Origin: Pseudoclavibacter triregionum
Lineage (GTDB): Bacteria; Actinomycetota; Actinomycetes; Actinomycetales; Microbacteriaceae
DNA length: 64,000 nucleotides
Direction: 5' to 3'
Assembly: GCA_910822395.1 (NCBI GenBank)
Contig: OU365335.1
Span: 2,108,001-2,172,000 of the forward strand
Shown in pieces: positions 8,552-17,384 of the stretch; the first letter of the stretch is position 1; each line of letters starts with the position of its first letter. The notes beneath the pieces were generated by a model. That model searched no databases. It saw only the letters and a list, made by a program, of their open reading frames with translations, and had not been told where the DNA came from. A program made the position numbers and the translations under genes.

Positions 8552-9653
8552 TCACCGCGTCGGCTCAGGTGGTTGAGGAGGCCGCGAAGCGGCCGTCTCG
8601 AAACACCGCGGGGGCGACTGCCGGGCCGCCCAGAGGCCCATGCCCTCCGCGATGACGTCCGCGATGCGCTCGACGCGCGCCACGACCGAGCGCCCGAGCC
8701 CGGTCGCGTTGATGAAGCCGTGGATGAAGCCGCGGAACTCGAGGTGCCGCACCTCGACGCCCGCGTCCGCGAGGCGTTGCGCGTAGGCGCGGCCCTCGTC
8801 GCGGAGCGGGTCGAAGCCGGCCGTCACGACGCAGGCCGGCGCGACGTCCGCGAGCTCGTCGAGCGGCGCGTAGATCGGCGAGGCGAGCGGGTTCCGCCGG
8901 TCGAGGCCGGGGAGGTAGCGCTCGCCGTACCAGTCCATCTGCGCCTCGGTGAGGAACCAGCCGCTCGGGAAGAGCTCGTACGAGCGCGACTTCTCGGCCC
9001 AGTCGGCGACGGGGAAGATCGGGCACTGGAACACCGGGCCGCCCGCCTCGTCGCGCGCGGTCGCGTTCGCGACGACGGCCGTGAGGTTGCCGCCCGCGCT
9101 CTCGCCCGCGACGGCGATGCGGCCGGCCGGGACGTCGAGCTCGGAGAGGTGGTCGCGCAGCCAGCGGAAGGCGGCGACGCCGTCCTCGACCGCGGCGGGG
9201 AAGGGGTGCTCGGGCGCGAGGCGGTAGTCGATCGAGACGACCGCGAGCCCCGTGCGCCGGGCGATGACGCGGCACACGGCCTCGCACGACTCGTGGCCGC
9301 CGAGCACGAAGCCGCCGCCGTGGAAGTACACGAGGAGCCCGGGCGCCGCGGCCGCGTCGGCCTGGTAGAGCTGGGCGGGGATGGCGACGCCGTTCGCGCG
9401 GCCCTCGAGGTCCTCGCCCGGGGATGGCGAAGTCGCGCACGACCGCGCACTGGGGCTCGGAGCCGAAAGTCCACGCCTCGACGGCGAGCTCGGCGCGGCC
9501 CTCCTCGAGCGGCTTCGTCTCGAAGGTCTCGCCGGCGTTGAGCGCCTTGAGGGCGAGCGCCACCTCCGGGTGCACGCGCTGGCCGTCGATGATGGCGAGC
9601 TCGCCCGCGAGCGCCCGCTTCACCGACATCGGGAGGCGCCCGACGAGCCGCAC
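8552..9653 (-). pseudogene. Alpha/beta hydrolase (HSL/acetyl-esterase type) with a frameshift
   Basis: Together two frames make one complete hormone-sensitive-lipase-type esterase. The first part (9653 to about 9417) reads MSVKRALAGELAIIDGQRVHPE... to VRDFAIPG; the rest continues one frame over as EDLEGRANGVAIPAQLYQ, then the oxyanion motif YFHGGGFVLGG, nucleophile elbow AGESAGGN (GxSxG) and a C-terminal GFIHGF with the catalytic His. One extra C in the CCC run near 9416-9419 explains the break. The last ~23 residues (CFETAASRPPQPP...) are encoded by palindromic repeat copy 2, so the native C-terminus has been replaced by the repeat. GTG at 9653 or ATG at 9629 are possible starts. Real decay or an indel error both fit. 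Confidence 0.85.
8568..8607. repeat. Palindromic intergenic repeat, copy 2
   Basis: 40 bp, begins GGTGGTTGAGGAG and ends GTCTCGAAACACC, in inverted orientation to copy 1 with 16 bp between them. It lies inside the 3' end of the esterase frame. Confidence 0.8.
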
Positions 9654-9731
9654 GGCCGCCCGGGTCGCGCGCTGGGCCGGCGTGGGGGAGAAGGGCGGCG
9701 GCGAACAGGGGGTCGTGGGCGAGCTCGTGGC

Positions 9732-10916
9732 TCAGTCCTCGTGCTCGGGGGTTCCGGGGGCGTCGTCGGGGCGGTCGGCGTCGGGGCGGTCGGCATCCGG
9801 CTGCTCGAGGCCTGCCTGCGGACGATCCGCCCGCGGCCGTCGCGGCCCGCGCTGCAGCCCCTTCGAGGCGCTCGAGGAGCCCGCCTGCTCGAGGAAGCGC
9901 TCGAACTCCCTCGCGATCGCCTCGCCCGAGGCCTCCGGCGCCTCGACCATGTCGTAGGTGCGCTCGAGGTGCGCGACGTACTCGGCGATGTCCTCGTCGC
10001 CGGACGCCATCTCGTCGACCTCCGCCTCCCAGGCCGCGGCCTCCTCGAGGAGGTCCGCGTGCGGGATCGAGAGGTCGAGCACCTCCTCGAGCCGGTCGAC
10101 GAGCGCCGAGGTGGCCTTCGGCGACGGCGAGGCGTGCGCGTAGTGCGGGACGGACGCCCAGAGGCTCAGCGCGAGCACGTCGCCGCGGCGGCGCGCCTCG
10201 CTCGAGAGGATCCCGAGCATGCCCGTCGGCCCCTCGTACTCGCTGCGGCTCACCTCGAGCTCGCGGCGCACCTCCGGGTGGTCGCTCGAGGCGTAGATCG
10301 GGATGGGCCGGGTGTGCGGGGTGTCCGCGAGGAGCGCACCTACGAGGACGATCCGGGTGATGCCGTGCTCGTCGACGAACTCCATGACGCGCTTCGCGAA
10401 GCTCTTCCAGCGCAGCGTCGGCTCGACGCCCATGAGGACGTAGACGCCGCGGTTCTCGCCCGAGACGCGCAGCTCGGCGTCGTCGGCGAGCTGCGGGGCG
10501 TCCTCGAGCTCGGCGTCGGCCGCGGGGCCCGTCACGGTGACGGACGGCCAGATGATGCGGCGCTCGCCGCCCGAGGCGTTCTGCACGAGCGGCCGGTGGA
10601 GCGAGTAGTCGAAGAAGTCCTCGTCGTCGCAGGTCCAGAGCGTCTCGGAGCTCGCGGCGAGGCGGCGGCGCACGAGGAGCGCGGCCTCGCTCGCGGCGTC
10701 GCCCGCGTCGTTCCAGCCGCGGAGGGCGACGACGAGGGTGCGGCCCTCGGAGAAGCGGGGGCCGTCGGCCTCGGCGGCGGGATCCTCGACCGTGGGCGCC
10801 TCGGCAGCGGGCGCCTCGGAGGAGGGCGCCTCGGACGCGGCCGCCGCGCCGCTCGGCGCCGCCGGCTCCTCCCGCTCGTCGGGATCGGGCATGGCATCGG
10901 CGGCTGCGTCGGTCAC
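9732..10916 (-). CDS. PAC2 family protein
   Basis: About 394 residues. The core (LVVALRGWNDAGDAASEAALLV ... GVEPTLRWKSFAKRVMEF ... IVLVGALLADTPHTRPIPI) is the PAC2 family fold, related to proteasome assembly chaperones but found in actinobacteria as a protein of unknown role. Long low-complexity acidic N-terminal (Glu/Ala/Pro) and C-terminal (ADRPDADRPDDAPG) tails surround it; the C-tail has a short repeated ADRPD unit. GTG at 10916 sits 6 nt behind TATCCT (minus strand), a leaderless layout; ATG at 10892 is the alternative. Divergent from the HAD-trmI operon. In M. tuberculosis a PAC2 gene also lies near trmI. Confidence 0.85.
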   Translation of the reverse strand: MTDAAADAMPDPDEREEPAAPSGAAAASEAPSSEAPAAEAPTVEDPAAEADGPRFSEGRTLVVALRGWNDAGDAASEAALLVRRRLAASSETLWTCDDEDFFDYSLHRPLVQNASGGERRIIWPSVTVTGPAADAELEDAPQLADDAELRVSGENRGVYVLMGVEPTLRWKSFAKRVMEFVDEHGITRIVLVGALLADTPHTRPIPIYASSDHPEVRRELEVSRSEYEGPTGMLGILSSEARRRGDVLALSLWASVPHYAHASPSPKATSALVDRLEEVLDLSIPHADLLEEAAAWEAEVDEMASGDEDIAEYVAHLERTYDMVEAPEASGEAIAREFERFLEQAGSSSASKGLQRGPRRPRADRPQAGLEQPDADRPDADRPDDAPGTPEHED

Positions 10917-10986
10917 CCCGCCAGGATAAGGGGCCGCGGCCCGGCGGACGGGGGAGCCGCACCGCCCGCGGGTAGACTCAGCCCTC

Positions 10987-11727
10987 GTGAACGCCCAGCT
11001 CCCGGCGGCCGTCCTCTGGGACATGGACGGCACGCTCGTCGACACCGAGCCCCACTGGCGCGACGCCCAGCAGGCGCTCCTCGCCGACCACGGGCTGCCG
11101 CCGCTCACGCCCGAGCAGGAGGAGACGCTCGTCGGCGCCGACCTCCGCGCCGCCGCCCGCGCCTTCGCCGAGGAGTTCGGCGTCCCGCTCGCCCCGCGCG
11201 ACCTCATCGCCCGCGTCGGCGCGCACGTCCACGACCTCGCCCGCGAGGGCCTCGAGTGGCGCCCCGGCGCGCGCGAGCTCCTCGACGCGCTCGCCGAGGC
11301 CGGCGTCCCCTGCGCGCTCGTCACGAACTCCCTCCGCTCGCTCGCCGACGCCCTCGTCGACGCCCACGGCGGGGAGCCCTTCGCCGCCATCGTCACCGCC
11401 GAGGACGTCGAGCGCTCGAAGCCCGCGCCCGACCCGTACCTGCTCGCCGCCGAGCGCCTCGGCGTCGCCCCCGCCCGCTGCGTCGTCATCGAGGACTCCC
11501 GCTACGGCGTCGATGCCGGCCTCGCCGCAGGCTGCGCCGTCGTCGCCGTGCCGCACGGCGGCCTCGTGCCGGAGCATCCGGACGTCGTGCGCCGCGAGAG
11601 CCTCGTCGGCCTCACGCCCGCCGCCCTCGGCGAGCTCCTCGCCGAGCTGCCCGCGCACGCGCCGCAGGACGCCGACGCCGACGCCCAGCCCACGCCCGCC
11701 CCTTCTGCCGAGGAGGCAGCGCGATGA
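10987..11727 (+). CDS. HAD superfamily phosphatase (beta-phosphoglucomutase-like)
   Basis: 246 residues. HAD motif I is DMDGTLVD (from residue 12, nucleophile Asp12 and acid Asp14), motif II is in LVTNS, motif III Lys in ERSKPAPDPY, and motif IV is VIEDSRYGVDAG. A helical cap (subclass I) lies between motifs I and II. Cytosolic phosphatase or phosphomutase; the substrate is not determinable. The start is GTG, 8 nt behind TAGACT (10973-10978), a leaderless promoter. First gene of a long run of overlapping genes: it overlaps trmI by 4 bp. Confidence 0.88.
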   Translation: MNAQLPAAVLWDMDGTLVDTEPHWRDAQQALLADHGLPPLTPEQEETLVGADLRAAARAFAEEFGVPLAPRDLIARVGAHVHDLAREGLEWRPGARELLDALAEAGVPCALVTNSLRSLADALVDAHGGEPFAAIVTAEDVERSKPAPDPYLLAAERLGVAPARCVVIEDSRYGVDAGLAAGCAVVAVPHGGLVPEHPDVVRRESLVGLTPAALGELLAELPAHAPQDADADAQPTPAPSAEEAAR

Positions 11728-12869
11728 CCCACGCCCCGATGGAGCTCGACGAGACGACCCCCGACGAGACGACGGTGCAGCCGGACGTCCCCGAGTTCCG
11801 CGGCCCGTTCCGCGCCGGCCAGCGCGTGCAGCTCACGGGCCCGAAGGGCCGCCTCGCGACGATCCACCTCGAGCCCGGACGCCAGTGGCACTCCCACCGC
11901 GGCATGGTCGAGCACGACGACCTCATCGGCCGCCCGGACGGCTCCGTCGTGAAGGCCACCGACGGCACCGAGTACCTCGCCCTGCGCCCGCTGCTGCAGG
12001 ACGTCGTGATGTCGATGCCGCGGGGCGCCGCGATCATCTACCCGAAGGACGCCGCCGCGATCCTCGCGAAGGCCGACATCCGCCCCGGCGCGACGATCGT
12101 CGAGGCCGGCCTCGGCTCCGGCGCCCTCTCGCTCTGGCTGCTCCGCGCCCTCGCGGGCACCGGCCGCCTCGTCTCGTTCGAGCGCCGCCAGGAGTTCGCC
12201 GATGTCGCGATCGGCAATATCGAGAGCGTGCTCGGCGAGCGGCCCGCGAACTGGGACATCGTGCTCGGCGACCTCCAGGAGGCGCTGCCCGAGGCGGTCG
12301 GCGAGGGGCAGGCGGATCGCGTGCTCCTCGACATGCTCGCGCCGTGGGAGTGCCTCGACGTCGCCGCCGACGCGCTCGCCCCGGGCGGCGTGCTCTGCGT
12401 CTACGTCGCGACCGTCACGCAGCTCTCGCGCGTGGCCGAGGCCATCCGCGCCACCGGCTGCTTCACCGAGCCCTCCTGCGACGAGACGCTCGTGCGCGGC
12501 TGGCATGTCGAGGGCCTCGCCGTGCGCCCCGACCACCGGATGGTCGCCCACACCGCGTTCCTCCTCACCTGCCGCCGCCTCGCCCCGGGCGCCGTGCTGC
12601 CCGCCCTCAAGCGCCGGGCCTCGAAGACCGAGTACCAGGACGAGGACGTCGAGATCTGGACCCCGGGCGCCCTCGGCGAGCGGAGCACGAGCGACAAGGT
12701 GCTCCGCAAGCGCGCCCGCCGCGCCCAGCGCGCCGCCGAGCTCGCGCGCGGCGAGGGGCCGCCCGCCGCGACCGCGGACGCCCACGAGGACGACGCCGAC
12801 CTCCACGAGCCCGACACCGAGCACGACTCCGAGCATGACCACGACCCCCGAGAGGACGCCGCCGAGTGA
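11724..12869 (+). CDS. trmI: tRNA (adenine-58-N1)-methyltransferase TrmI
   Basis: 381 residues. SAM-dependent methylation of A58 in the T loop of tRNA. N-terminal beta domain (FRAGQRVQLTGPKGRLATIHLEPG), then the Rossmann methyltransferase with motif I VEAGLGSGALSLWLLRAL (about residues 128-145), motif II (VSFERRQEF), and VLLDMLAPWECL with the conserved D-M-P-like motif. The enzyme acts as a tetramer. The C-terminal ~60 residues are an acidic, His-rich low-complexity tail (DADLHEPDTEHDSEHDHD) beyond the usual family length. The ATG overlaps the HAD stop (ATGA) and has SD AGGAGG. In mycobacteria this gene stands beside the Pup-proteasome genes, which are absent here. Confidence 0.95.
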   Translation: MTHAPMELDETTPDETTVQPDVPEFRGPFRAGQRVQLTGPKGRLATIHLEPGRQWHSHRGMVEHDDLIGRPDGSVVKATDGTEYLALRPLLQDVVMSMPRGAAIIYPKDAAAILAKADIRPGATIVEAGLGSGALSLWLLRALAGTGRLVSFERRQEFADVAIGNIESVLGERPANWDIVLGDLQEALPEAVGEGQADRVLLDMLAPWECLDVAADALAPGGVLCVYVATVTQLSRVAEAIRATGCFTEPSCDETLVRGWHVEGLAVRPDHRMVAHTAFLLTCRRLAPGAVLPALKRRASKTEYQDEDVEIWTPGALGERSTSDKVLRKRARRAQRAAELARGEGPPAATADAHEDDADLHEPDTEHDSEHDHDPREDAAE

Positions 12870-13912
12870 CGCGCCGCCAGACCTGCTCCTCCCACCGGAT
12901 CCCGTCCTCCCGCCGGCCCCGCCTCGCGATCGCCGGCCTCCTCGCCGCGGCCTCCCTCGCCCTCGCCGGCTGCACCGCCGTGCCGCAGAGCGCCGAGTCG
13001 CCCGAGGCGTGCGAGGCGCTGGGCATGCCCGGCGCCGCGAGCGAGGCCGTCCGCGCGAGCGGCGCCTTCGGCCAGGCCCTCGCGGCCGAGCTCGACGGCC
13101 CCGTCGCGACCGACATCCTCGAGATCTCCCGCTCGGGGGCCGGCCACGGGCCGATCGCCGCCGAGGCGGGCGTCCTCGCCGCGAGCTTCGCCGTCTTCGA
13201 CGCCTCCGGCGCGCCGATCGTCCCCTACGGCCCCTTCTCGAGCGCCGCCGACGGCACCTCGAAGCCGCTCACCATGACGTCGCTCGGCGCCCAGCTGCCC
13301 GGCGCCGCCGCGGCGCTCCGCTGCGCGCAGGCGGGGGAGCGGATCATCGCCGCCATGCCCGCCTCGATGCTCCTCGGCGACGGCGCCGAGCGCGTCGTCG
13401 ACGACCCCGCGACGACGCTCCTCTTCGCCGCCGACGTCGAGCGCGTCTACCCCTCGAGCGCCGGCGGCCGCATCCTGCCCGCGCAGGACGGCATCCCCGC
13501 CGTCGTCACCTCGCCGGCCGGCCGCCCCGGCGCCACGATGCCGCAGAGCGCCCCGCCGACGGCGCTGCGCACCGCCCTCCGCGTCGAGGGTTTCGGCGAT
13601 CCCATCCGGGCCGGCGACGCGCTCACCCTCCACGCCTCGATCTTCGACTGGGAGAGCGGCGAGGAGATCGCCTCGACGTGGGAGGCCGGCAACACCGTCA
13701 TCAGCACCGTCGCGGGCGGCGACGCGAACGGCGAGGACGGCCTCTACGGCGTCACCGCCGAGCTCGTCGGCAAGCCCGAGGGCTCGCAGCTCATCGCGGT
13801 CGTCCCCACCGAGCTCGCGCTCTCCCGCCAGGGGCCGCTCGCCCCCTCGGTCGCCACCGGCCGCACCCTCGTCCTCGTCCTCGACGTCCTCGCGGCGGAT
13901 CGGAGCGCCTGA
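12866..13912 (+). CDS. Lipoprotein, degenerate FKBP-like tandem domains
   Basis: 348 residues, exported lipoprotein: basic N-terminus, hydrophobic helix, and lipobox LALAGC with the lipidated Cys at about residue 35. Two repeated modules follow (about residues 60-190 and 210-345) that resemble the organisation of the next gene's FKBP protein (phrases such as PYGPFSSAADG, GERIIAAMPASML and GSQLIAVVPTELA echo the FKBP GSRV.AV.PP strand), but the peptidyl-prolyl active-site residues are not recognisable. Probably a non-catalytic FKBP-like paralogue. The GTG start overlaps the trmI stop by 4 bp (GTGA). Confidence 0.7.
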   Translation: MTRRQTCSSHRIPSSRRPRLAIAGLLAAASLALAGCTAVPQSAESPEACEALGMPGAASEAVRASGAFGQALAAELDGPVATDILEISRSGAGHGPIAAEAGVLAASFAVFDASGAPIVPYGPFSSAADGTSKPLTMTSLGAQLPGAAAALRCAQAGERIIAAMPASMLLGDGAERVVDDPATTLLFAADVERVYPSSAGGRILPAQDGIPAVVTSPAGRPGATMPQSAPPTALRTALRVEGFGDPIRAGDALTLHASIFDWESGEEIASTWEAGNTVISTVAGGDANGEDGLYGVTAELVGKPEGSQLIAVVPTELALSRQGPLAPSVATGRTLVLVLDVLAADRSA

Positions 13913-14937
13913 TGCCCACCACGAACCACGCCGCCTCGCCGGATCGCCGTCGCGGCGGCCTCCGCGCCCTCACGCTCGGCGCCTCGCTCGTCCTCACCGC
14001 CGGCCTCGCCGGCTGCGCGCCGCAGACGAGCGGCGGGCCCGACACCATCCCCACCGAGCTCGCGACCCAGAGCCAGGCGCCCGCCACGGCGATCGCCGAG
14101 GGCGGCGCCGCCATCGGCAACGTGAGCGTGCTCGGCGAGACCTGGCGCGAGCCGACCGTCACGATCGGCGATGTCTCGAAGCTCGGCGACCAGGTCGAGC
14201 GCTCGATCATCGCCGGCGGCGGGGGAGCGCCGCTCGAGCCCTCCTCGAAGATCGTCGCGAACCTCGTCATCTACGACGCCTCGACGAAGACGGCCATGCA
14301 GCCCTACGGCCCGCTCGGCCAGGTCATCTCCCTCGACGACGCGGCCCTGCCCGACTACCTCCGCGAGCTCTTCATCGGCGTCCCGAGCGGCTCGCGCATC
14401 GCCGCGCTCATCCCCGGCTCGGTGCTCGCCGACGGCCAGCCGAACGCGGCCGGCATGGAGTCGCCCGCCGCCCTCGTCGTCGCCGACATCCAGTCGCTCG
14501 ACCGGATGGCCGCGTGGGGCGCGCCCCAGACGCCCACCCAGACGCTCGTCGCCCTCGGCCCGAGCGGCGCCGACGGCTCCCTCGGCTCCGTGACGATCGA
14601 CGCCTCGCAGCCCGCCCCGACGGAGCTCGTAAAGGACACCGTCCTCCTCGGCGACGGTCCGGTCGTGCTCAACGGCCAGACGGTCACTGTGCAGTACGAG
14701 GGGCGCCTCTTCCCGAGCGGCACCGCCTTCGACTCGAGCTGGACGCGCGGCGCGCCCGCGCAGTTCTCGACGACGAAGGTCGTGCCCGGCTTCGCGCAGG
14801 CGCTCGTCGGCTCGACCGTCGGCTCGCGCGTCATCGCCGTCCTGCCGCCCTCGCTCGGCTACGGCGACCAGGCGAGCGGCTCGATCCCCGCGGGCTCGAC
14901 GCTCGTGTTCGTCATCGACATCCTGGACGCGAAGTAG
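13912..14937 (+). CDS. FKBP-type peptidyl-prolyl cis-trans isomerase lipoprotein
   Basis: 341 residues. Signal peptide with lipobox LTAGLAGC (Cys at about residue 36), so attached to the outer face of the membrane. The C-terminal domain (about residues 240-341) is a full FKBP fold: VTVQYEGRLFPSGTAFDSSW, then TTKVVPGFAQALVGSTVGSRVIAV, then LPPSLGYGDQASGSIPAGSTLVFVIDILD, with the Y, F, D, W and Y/F residues of the proline pocket visible. The region before it is a second, degenerate module like that in the upstream lipoprotein. Likely an extracytoplasmic folding factor. Starts in TGATG with the previous gene; 2 bp precede pafB. Confidence 0.9.
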   Translation: MPTTNHAASPDRRRGGLRALTLGASLVLTAGLAGCAPQTSGGPDTIPTELATQSQAPATAIAEGGAAIGNVSVLGETWREPTVTIGDVSKLGDQVERSIIAGGGGAPLEPSSKIVANLVIYDASTKTAMQPYGPLGQVISLDDAALPDYLRELFIGVPSGSRIAALIPGSVLADGQPNAAGMESPAALVVADIQSLDRMAAWGAPQTPTQTLVALGPSGADGSLGSVTIDASQPAPTELVKDTVLLGDGPVVLNGQTVTVQYEGRLFPSGTAFDSSWTRGAPAQFSTTKVVPGFAQALVGSTVGSRVIAVLPPSLGYGDQASGSIPAGSTLVFVIDILDAK

Positions 14938-14939
14938 CC

Positions 14940-15938
14940 ATGGCCGCCGGTCGCGCCGCGCGGCTGCTCGAGCTCGTCATGGTGCTCGTCGCGGCCGGGC
15001 GACAGGGCCTGTCCAAGCAGGAGCTCTTCGAGGCCGTCGACGACTACGCCGAGTCGGAGCCCGGCCTCGCGCTCGAGAAGAAGTTCCAGCGCGACGTCGA
15101 GGAGCTGCGGGAGCTCGGCATCCCGCTCGAGACGGAGGACGCCGACGGCACCGGCCGCGGCCACCGCTGGCGGATCGTCGACGGCCCGAGCGCCGGCGAG
15201 CTCGAGCTCGAGCCGCAGGAGCTCGCCCTCCTCGAGGCCGCGGCCCTCGCCTGGCGCGAGGGCGCCCTCACGGCCCAGTCGGAGCGGAGCCTCGCGAAGC
15301 TGCGGGCCCTCGGCGTCGACGCCGTCGCCCCGACCCACGCCGCCTCCGCGCGCCTCCGCGCCCGCGAGCGCGCCTTCGAGCCCGTCGCGGCCGCCATCGA
15401 CGAGGGCCGCCGCATCGAGTTCTCGTACCGCAAGCAGGGCGCGACCGCCGACGAGCGCCGCCGCGTCGACCCGCACGTGCTCGTCCAGCTCGGCGGACGG
15501 TGGCTGCTCCAGGGCTTCGACCTCGAGCGCGGCGACGAGCGGCGGTTCCTGCTCGCCCGCATCCGCGGCGCGGTGAAGACGGGGCAGCGCGGCTCGAGCG
15601 AGCATCCCGCCCCCGCCGACGCCGCCGAGCGCGCCCGCGCGAGCCTCGAGGCGCTCGCCGCGAGCCAGCGCGCCCGAGTGCGCGTGCGCCCCGACACCGA
15701 CGCCGCCCTCCGCCTGCCCCGCCGGGCCGGCGCTGAGCCCGGCGCCGAGCTCGTCGAGCTGCCCTTCGCCGACCTCGAGCTGCTCGCCGACGAGCTCGCC
15801 GGCTACGGGCCCGAGATCGAGGTGCTCGGGCCGGATGCCCTCGTCGACGCCGTCCGCGAGCGCCGCGCGGCCGTCGCCGCGGCCCACGCGCCCATCGGCG
15901 ACGCGCCGACCACGATGACCGAGGAGGCCGCCCGATGA
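14940..15938 (+). CDS. pafB: WYL-domain transcriptional regulator PafB
   Basis: 332 residues. N-terminal winged HTH (LLELVMVLVAAGRQGLSKQELFEAVDDY), a helical linker, then a WYL domain (about residues 150-260) with the core motif GGRWLLQGFDLERGDERRFLLARI, and a C-terminal extension. In mycobacteria PafB and PafC act as one heteromeric regulator of the SOS-independent DNA-damage response, sensing ssDNA through the WYL domains. Name rests on domain layout plus gene order (FKBP - pafB - pafC - tatA - tatC - helY). Overlaps pafC by 4 bp (ATGA). Confidence 0.9.
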   Translation: MAAGRAARLLELVMVLVAAGRQGLSKQELFEAVDDYAESEPGLALEKKFQRDVEELRELGIPLETEDADGTGRGHRWRIVDGPSAGELELEPQELALLEAAALAWREGALTAQSERSLAKLRALGVDAVAPTHAASARLRARERAFEPVAAAIDEGRRIEFSYRKQGATADERRRVDPHVLVQLGGRWLLQGFDLERGDERRFLLARIRGAVKTGQRGSSEHPAPADAAERARASLEALAASQRARVRVRPDTDAALRLPRRAGAEPGAELVELPFADLELLADELAGYGPEIEVLGPDALVDAVRERRAAVAAAHAPIGDAPTTMTEEAAR

Positions 15939-17008
15939 CCGCCCCGGCCCGGCTGGGAGACGAGGACCTCCTCCTCGCCGTCTCGCTCATCCCGTACCTC
16001 CACTCGCGCGGCGAGCCCGACCCCGAGCGGCCGTGGCTCGAGACGACGCCCGTGCGCCTCGACGAGGTCGCGGCGCGCTTCGGGGTCGAGCCCGAGCGGA
16101 TCCTCCGCGTCATGCACCTCATGGCCGACCTCACCGACCCGATCGAGAACGCGAACCTGCCCCGCCAGAGCGAGCTCGGGTACGAGTGGGACTGGCCGGA
16201 CGAGGAGAACGGCCACACGATCGCCCTCCAGCGCTCCATCGGCCTGCGCCGCGTGCCGAGCCTCTCGGCCCGCGAGCGCGCCGCCCTCATCGCCGGCCTC
16301 CAGCAGCTCGCGGCGCTGCCCGGCTTCGTCGACCCCGAGGCCGCGCAGGCGCTCGCGGCGAAGCTCGGCGCCTCGCGCCAGCTCGTGCCGCTCTCCGAGG
16401 ACGCCCTCCGGGCCGAGGCCGAGGAGCTCGCCCGCGCCATCGCCGAGGGCCGCCGCGTGCGCTTCACGTACCGCGCCGCCGCCTCGGGCACGGCCGTGCG
16501 CACGGTCGACCCGCAGCGGCTCGACGCCGTCGACGGCGACCGCTACCTGCGCGGCTGGGATCTCGACCGCGAGGCCCACCGCGCGTTCCGCCTCGACCGG
16601 ATGCGCGAGCTCGAGGTGCTCGAGGAGGCCGCCGCCGACCATCCCGATCCGCCCGCCGAGCTCTTCGCGCCGGGGGAGGGCGACGTCGAGGTGACGCTGC
16701 GCATCCTCGACGAGGCGCTGCCCGAGCTCGAGGGCTACGCGCCCGGCCGCCCCACGAAGGCCGACGCCGCCGGATGGCGGACGGTGCGGCTGCGCCTCGC
16801 GAGCTGGGATCCGCTCGTGCGCCTCGCCTGCGCGAACGCGGGCCGCATCGAGGTCCTCGCGCCGGACGTCGCCCGCGCCGCCGTGGCGGCCTGGGCCCGC
16901 GGCGAGCTCCCGGGCTCCGCGGCCTCCAAGACCTCCGCATCCTCCACGGACTCCGCGCCCTCCACGCCCTCGGCGGACGATCCCGCCGTCGGCGCCCCCG
17001 GCGCGTAG
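15935..17008 (+). CDS. pafC: WYL-domain transcriptional regulator PafC
   Basis: 357 residues, same architecture as PafB: N-terminal HTH (VRLDEVAARFGVEPERILRVMHLM), WYL domain with DGDRYLRGWDLDREAHRAFRLDRM, and a WCX C-terminal extension. Partner of PafB. The last ~30 residues are a Ser/Ala/Pro-rich tail (SSTDSAPSTPSADDPAVGAP). pafA, which gives these genes their name and encodes the Pup ligase, is not upstream. Confidence 0.9.
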   Translation: MTAPARLGDEDLLLAVSLIPYLHSRGEPDPERPWLETTPVRLDEVAARFGVEPERILRVMHLMADLTDPIENANLPRQSELGYEWDWPDEENGHTIALQRSIGLRRVPSLSARERAALIAGLQQLAALPGFVDPEAAQALAAKLGASRQLVPLSEDALRAEAEELARAIAEGRRVRFTYRAAASGTAVRTVDPQRLDAVDGDRYLRGWDLDREAHRAFRLDRMRELEVLEEAAADHPDPPAELFAPGEGDVEVTLRILDEALPELEGYAPGRPTKADAAGWRTVRLRLASWDPLVRLACANAGRIEVLAPDVARAAVAAWARGELPGSAASKTSASSTDSAPSTPSADDPAVGAPGA

Positions 17009-17019
17009 ACTGGGCCGAC

Positions 17020-17376
17020 ATGATGCCGTGGTGGTCGTGGATCCTCATCTGGGCGGGTCTCGTGCTCGTCCTCATCGGCGTGCTCGCGTGGTGCGCCCTG
17101 CGGCTCTACCGCAAGGCCATGGCGCTCGCCGGCGAGGCCGACGAGCTCCAGAGGCTCCTCGACGAGCTCGCGGCCCGCGCCGAGGCGCTCGCCGCGCACG
17201 AGCCCCCGGCCGAGAACGCCGTGACCCGCGGCGCCGCGGCGGTCGAGCGCGACCGCGCCCGCATCCGCGCCGAGATCGACGAGCGCAAGCTCGAGCGCCA
17301 CGAGGCCCGCCTCGCGCGGGCCCGCCGCCTCATCTCGGCGGATCCGATGCAGTACGCCCACCTGGCGAGAAAGTAG
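17020..17376 (+). CDS. Small membrane-anchored coiled-coil protein
   Basis: 118 residues. One N-terminal transmembrane helix (MMPWWSWILIWAGLVLVLIG, then VLAWCALRLY), followed by ~85 charged residues predicted to form coiled coil (ADELQRLLDELAARAEAL ... RIRAEIDERKLERHEARLARARRL). No family recognised. It lies between pafC and tatA in the operon, 8 bp before tatA, so a role at the membrane near the Tat system is possible but not shown. TAGACT at 17006-17011 lies 8 nt before the first of two ATGs, so it has its own leaderless promoter inside the operon. Confidence 0.75.
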   Translation: MMPWWSWILIWAGLVLVLIGVLAWCALRLYRKAMALAGEADELQRLLDELAARAEALAAHEPPAENAVTRGAAAVERDRARIRAEIDERKLERHEARLARARRLISADPMQYAHLARK

Positions 17377-17384
17377 ACCCCACC

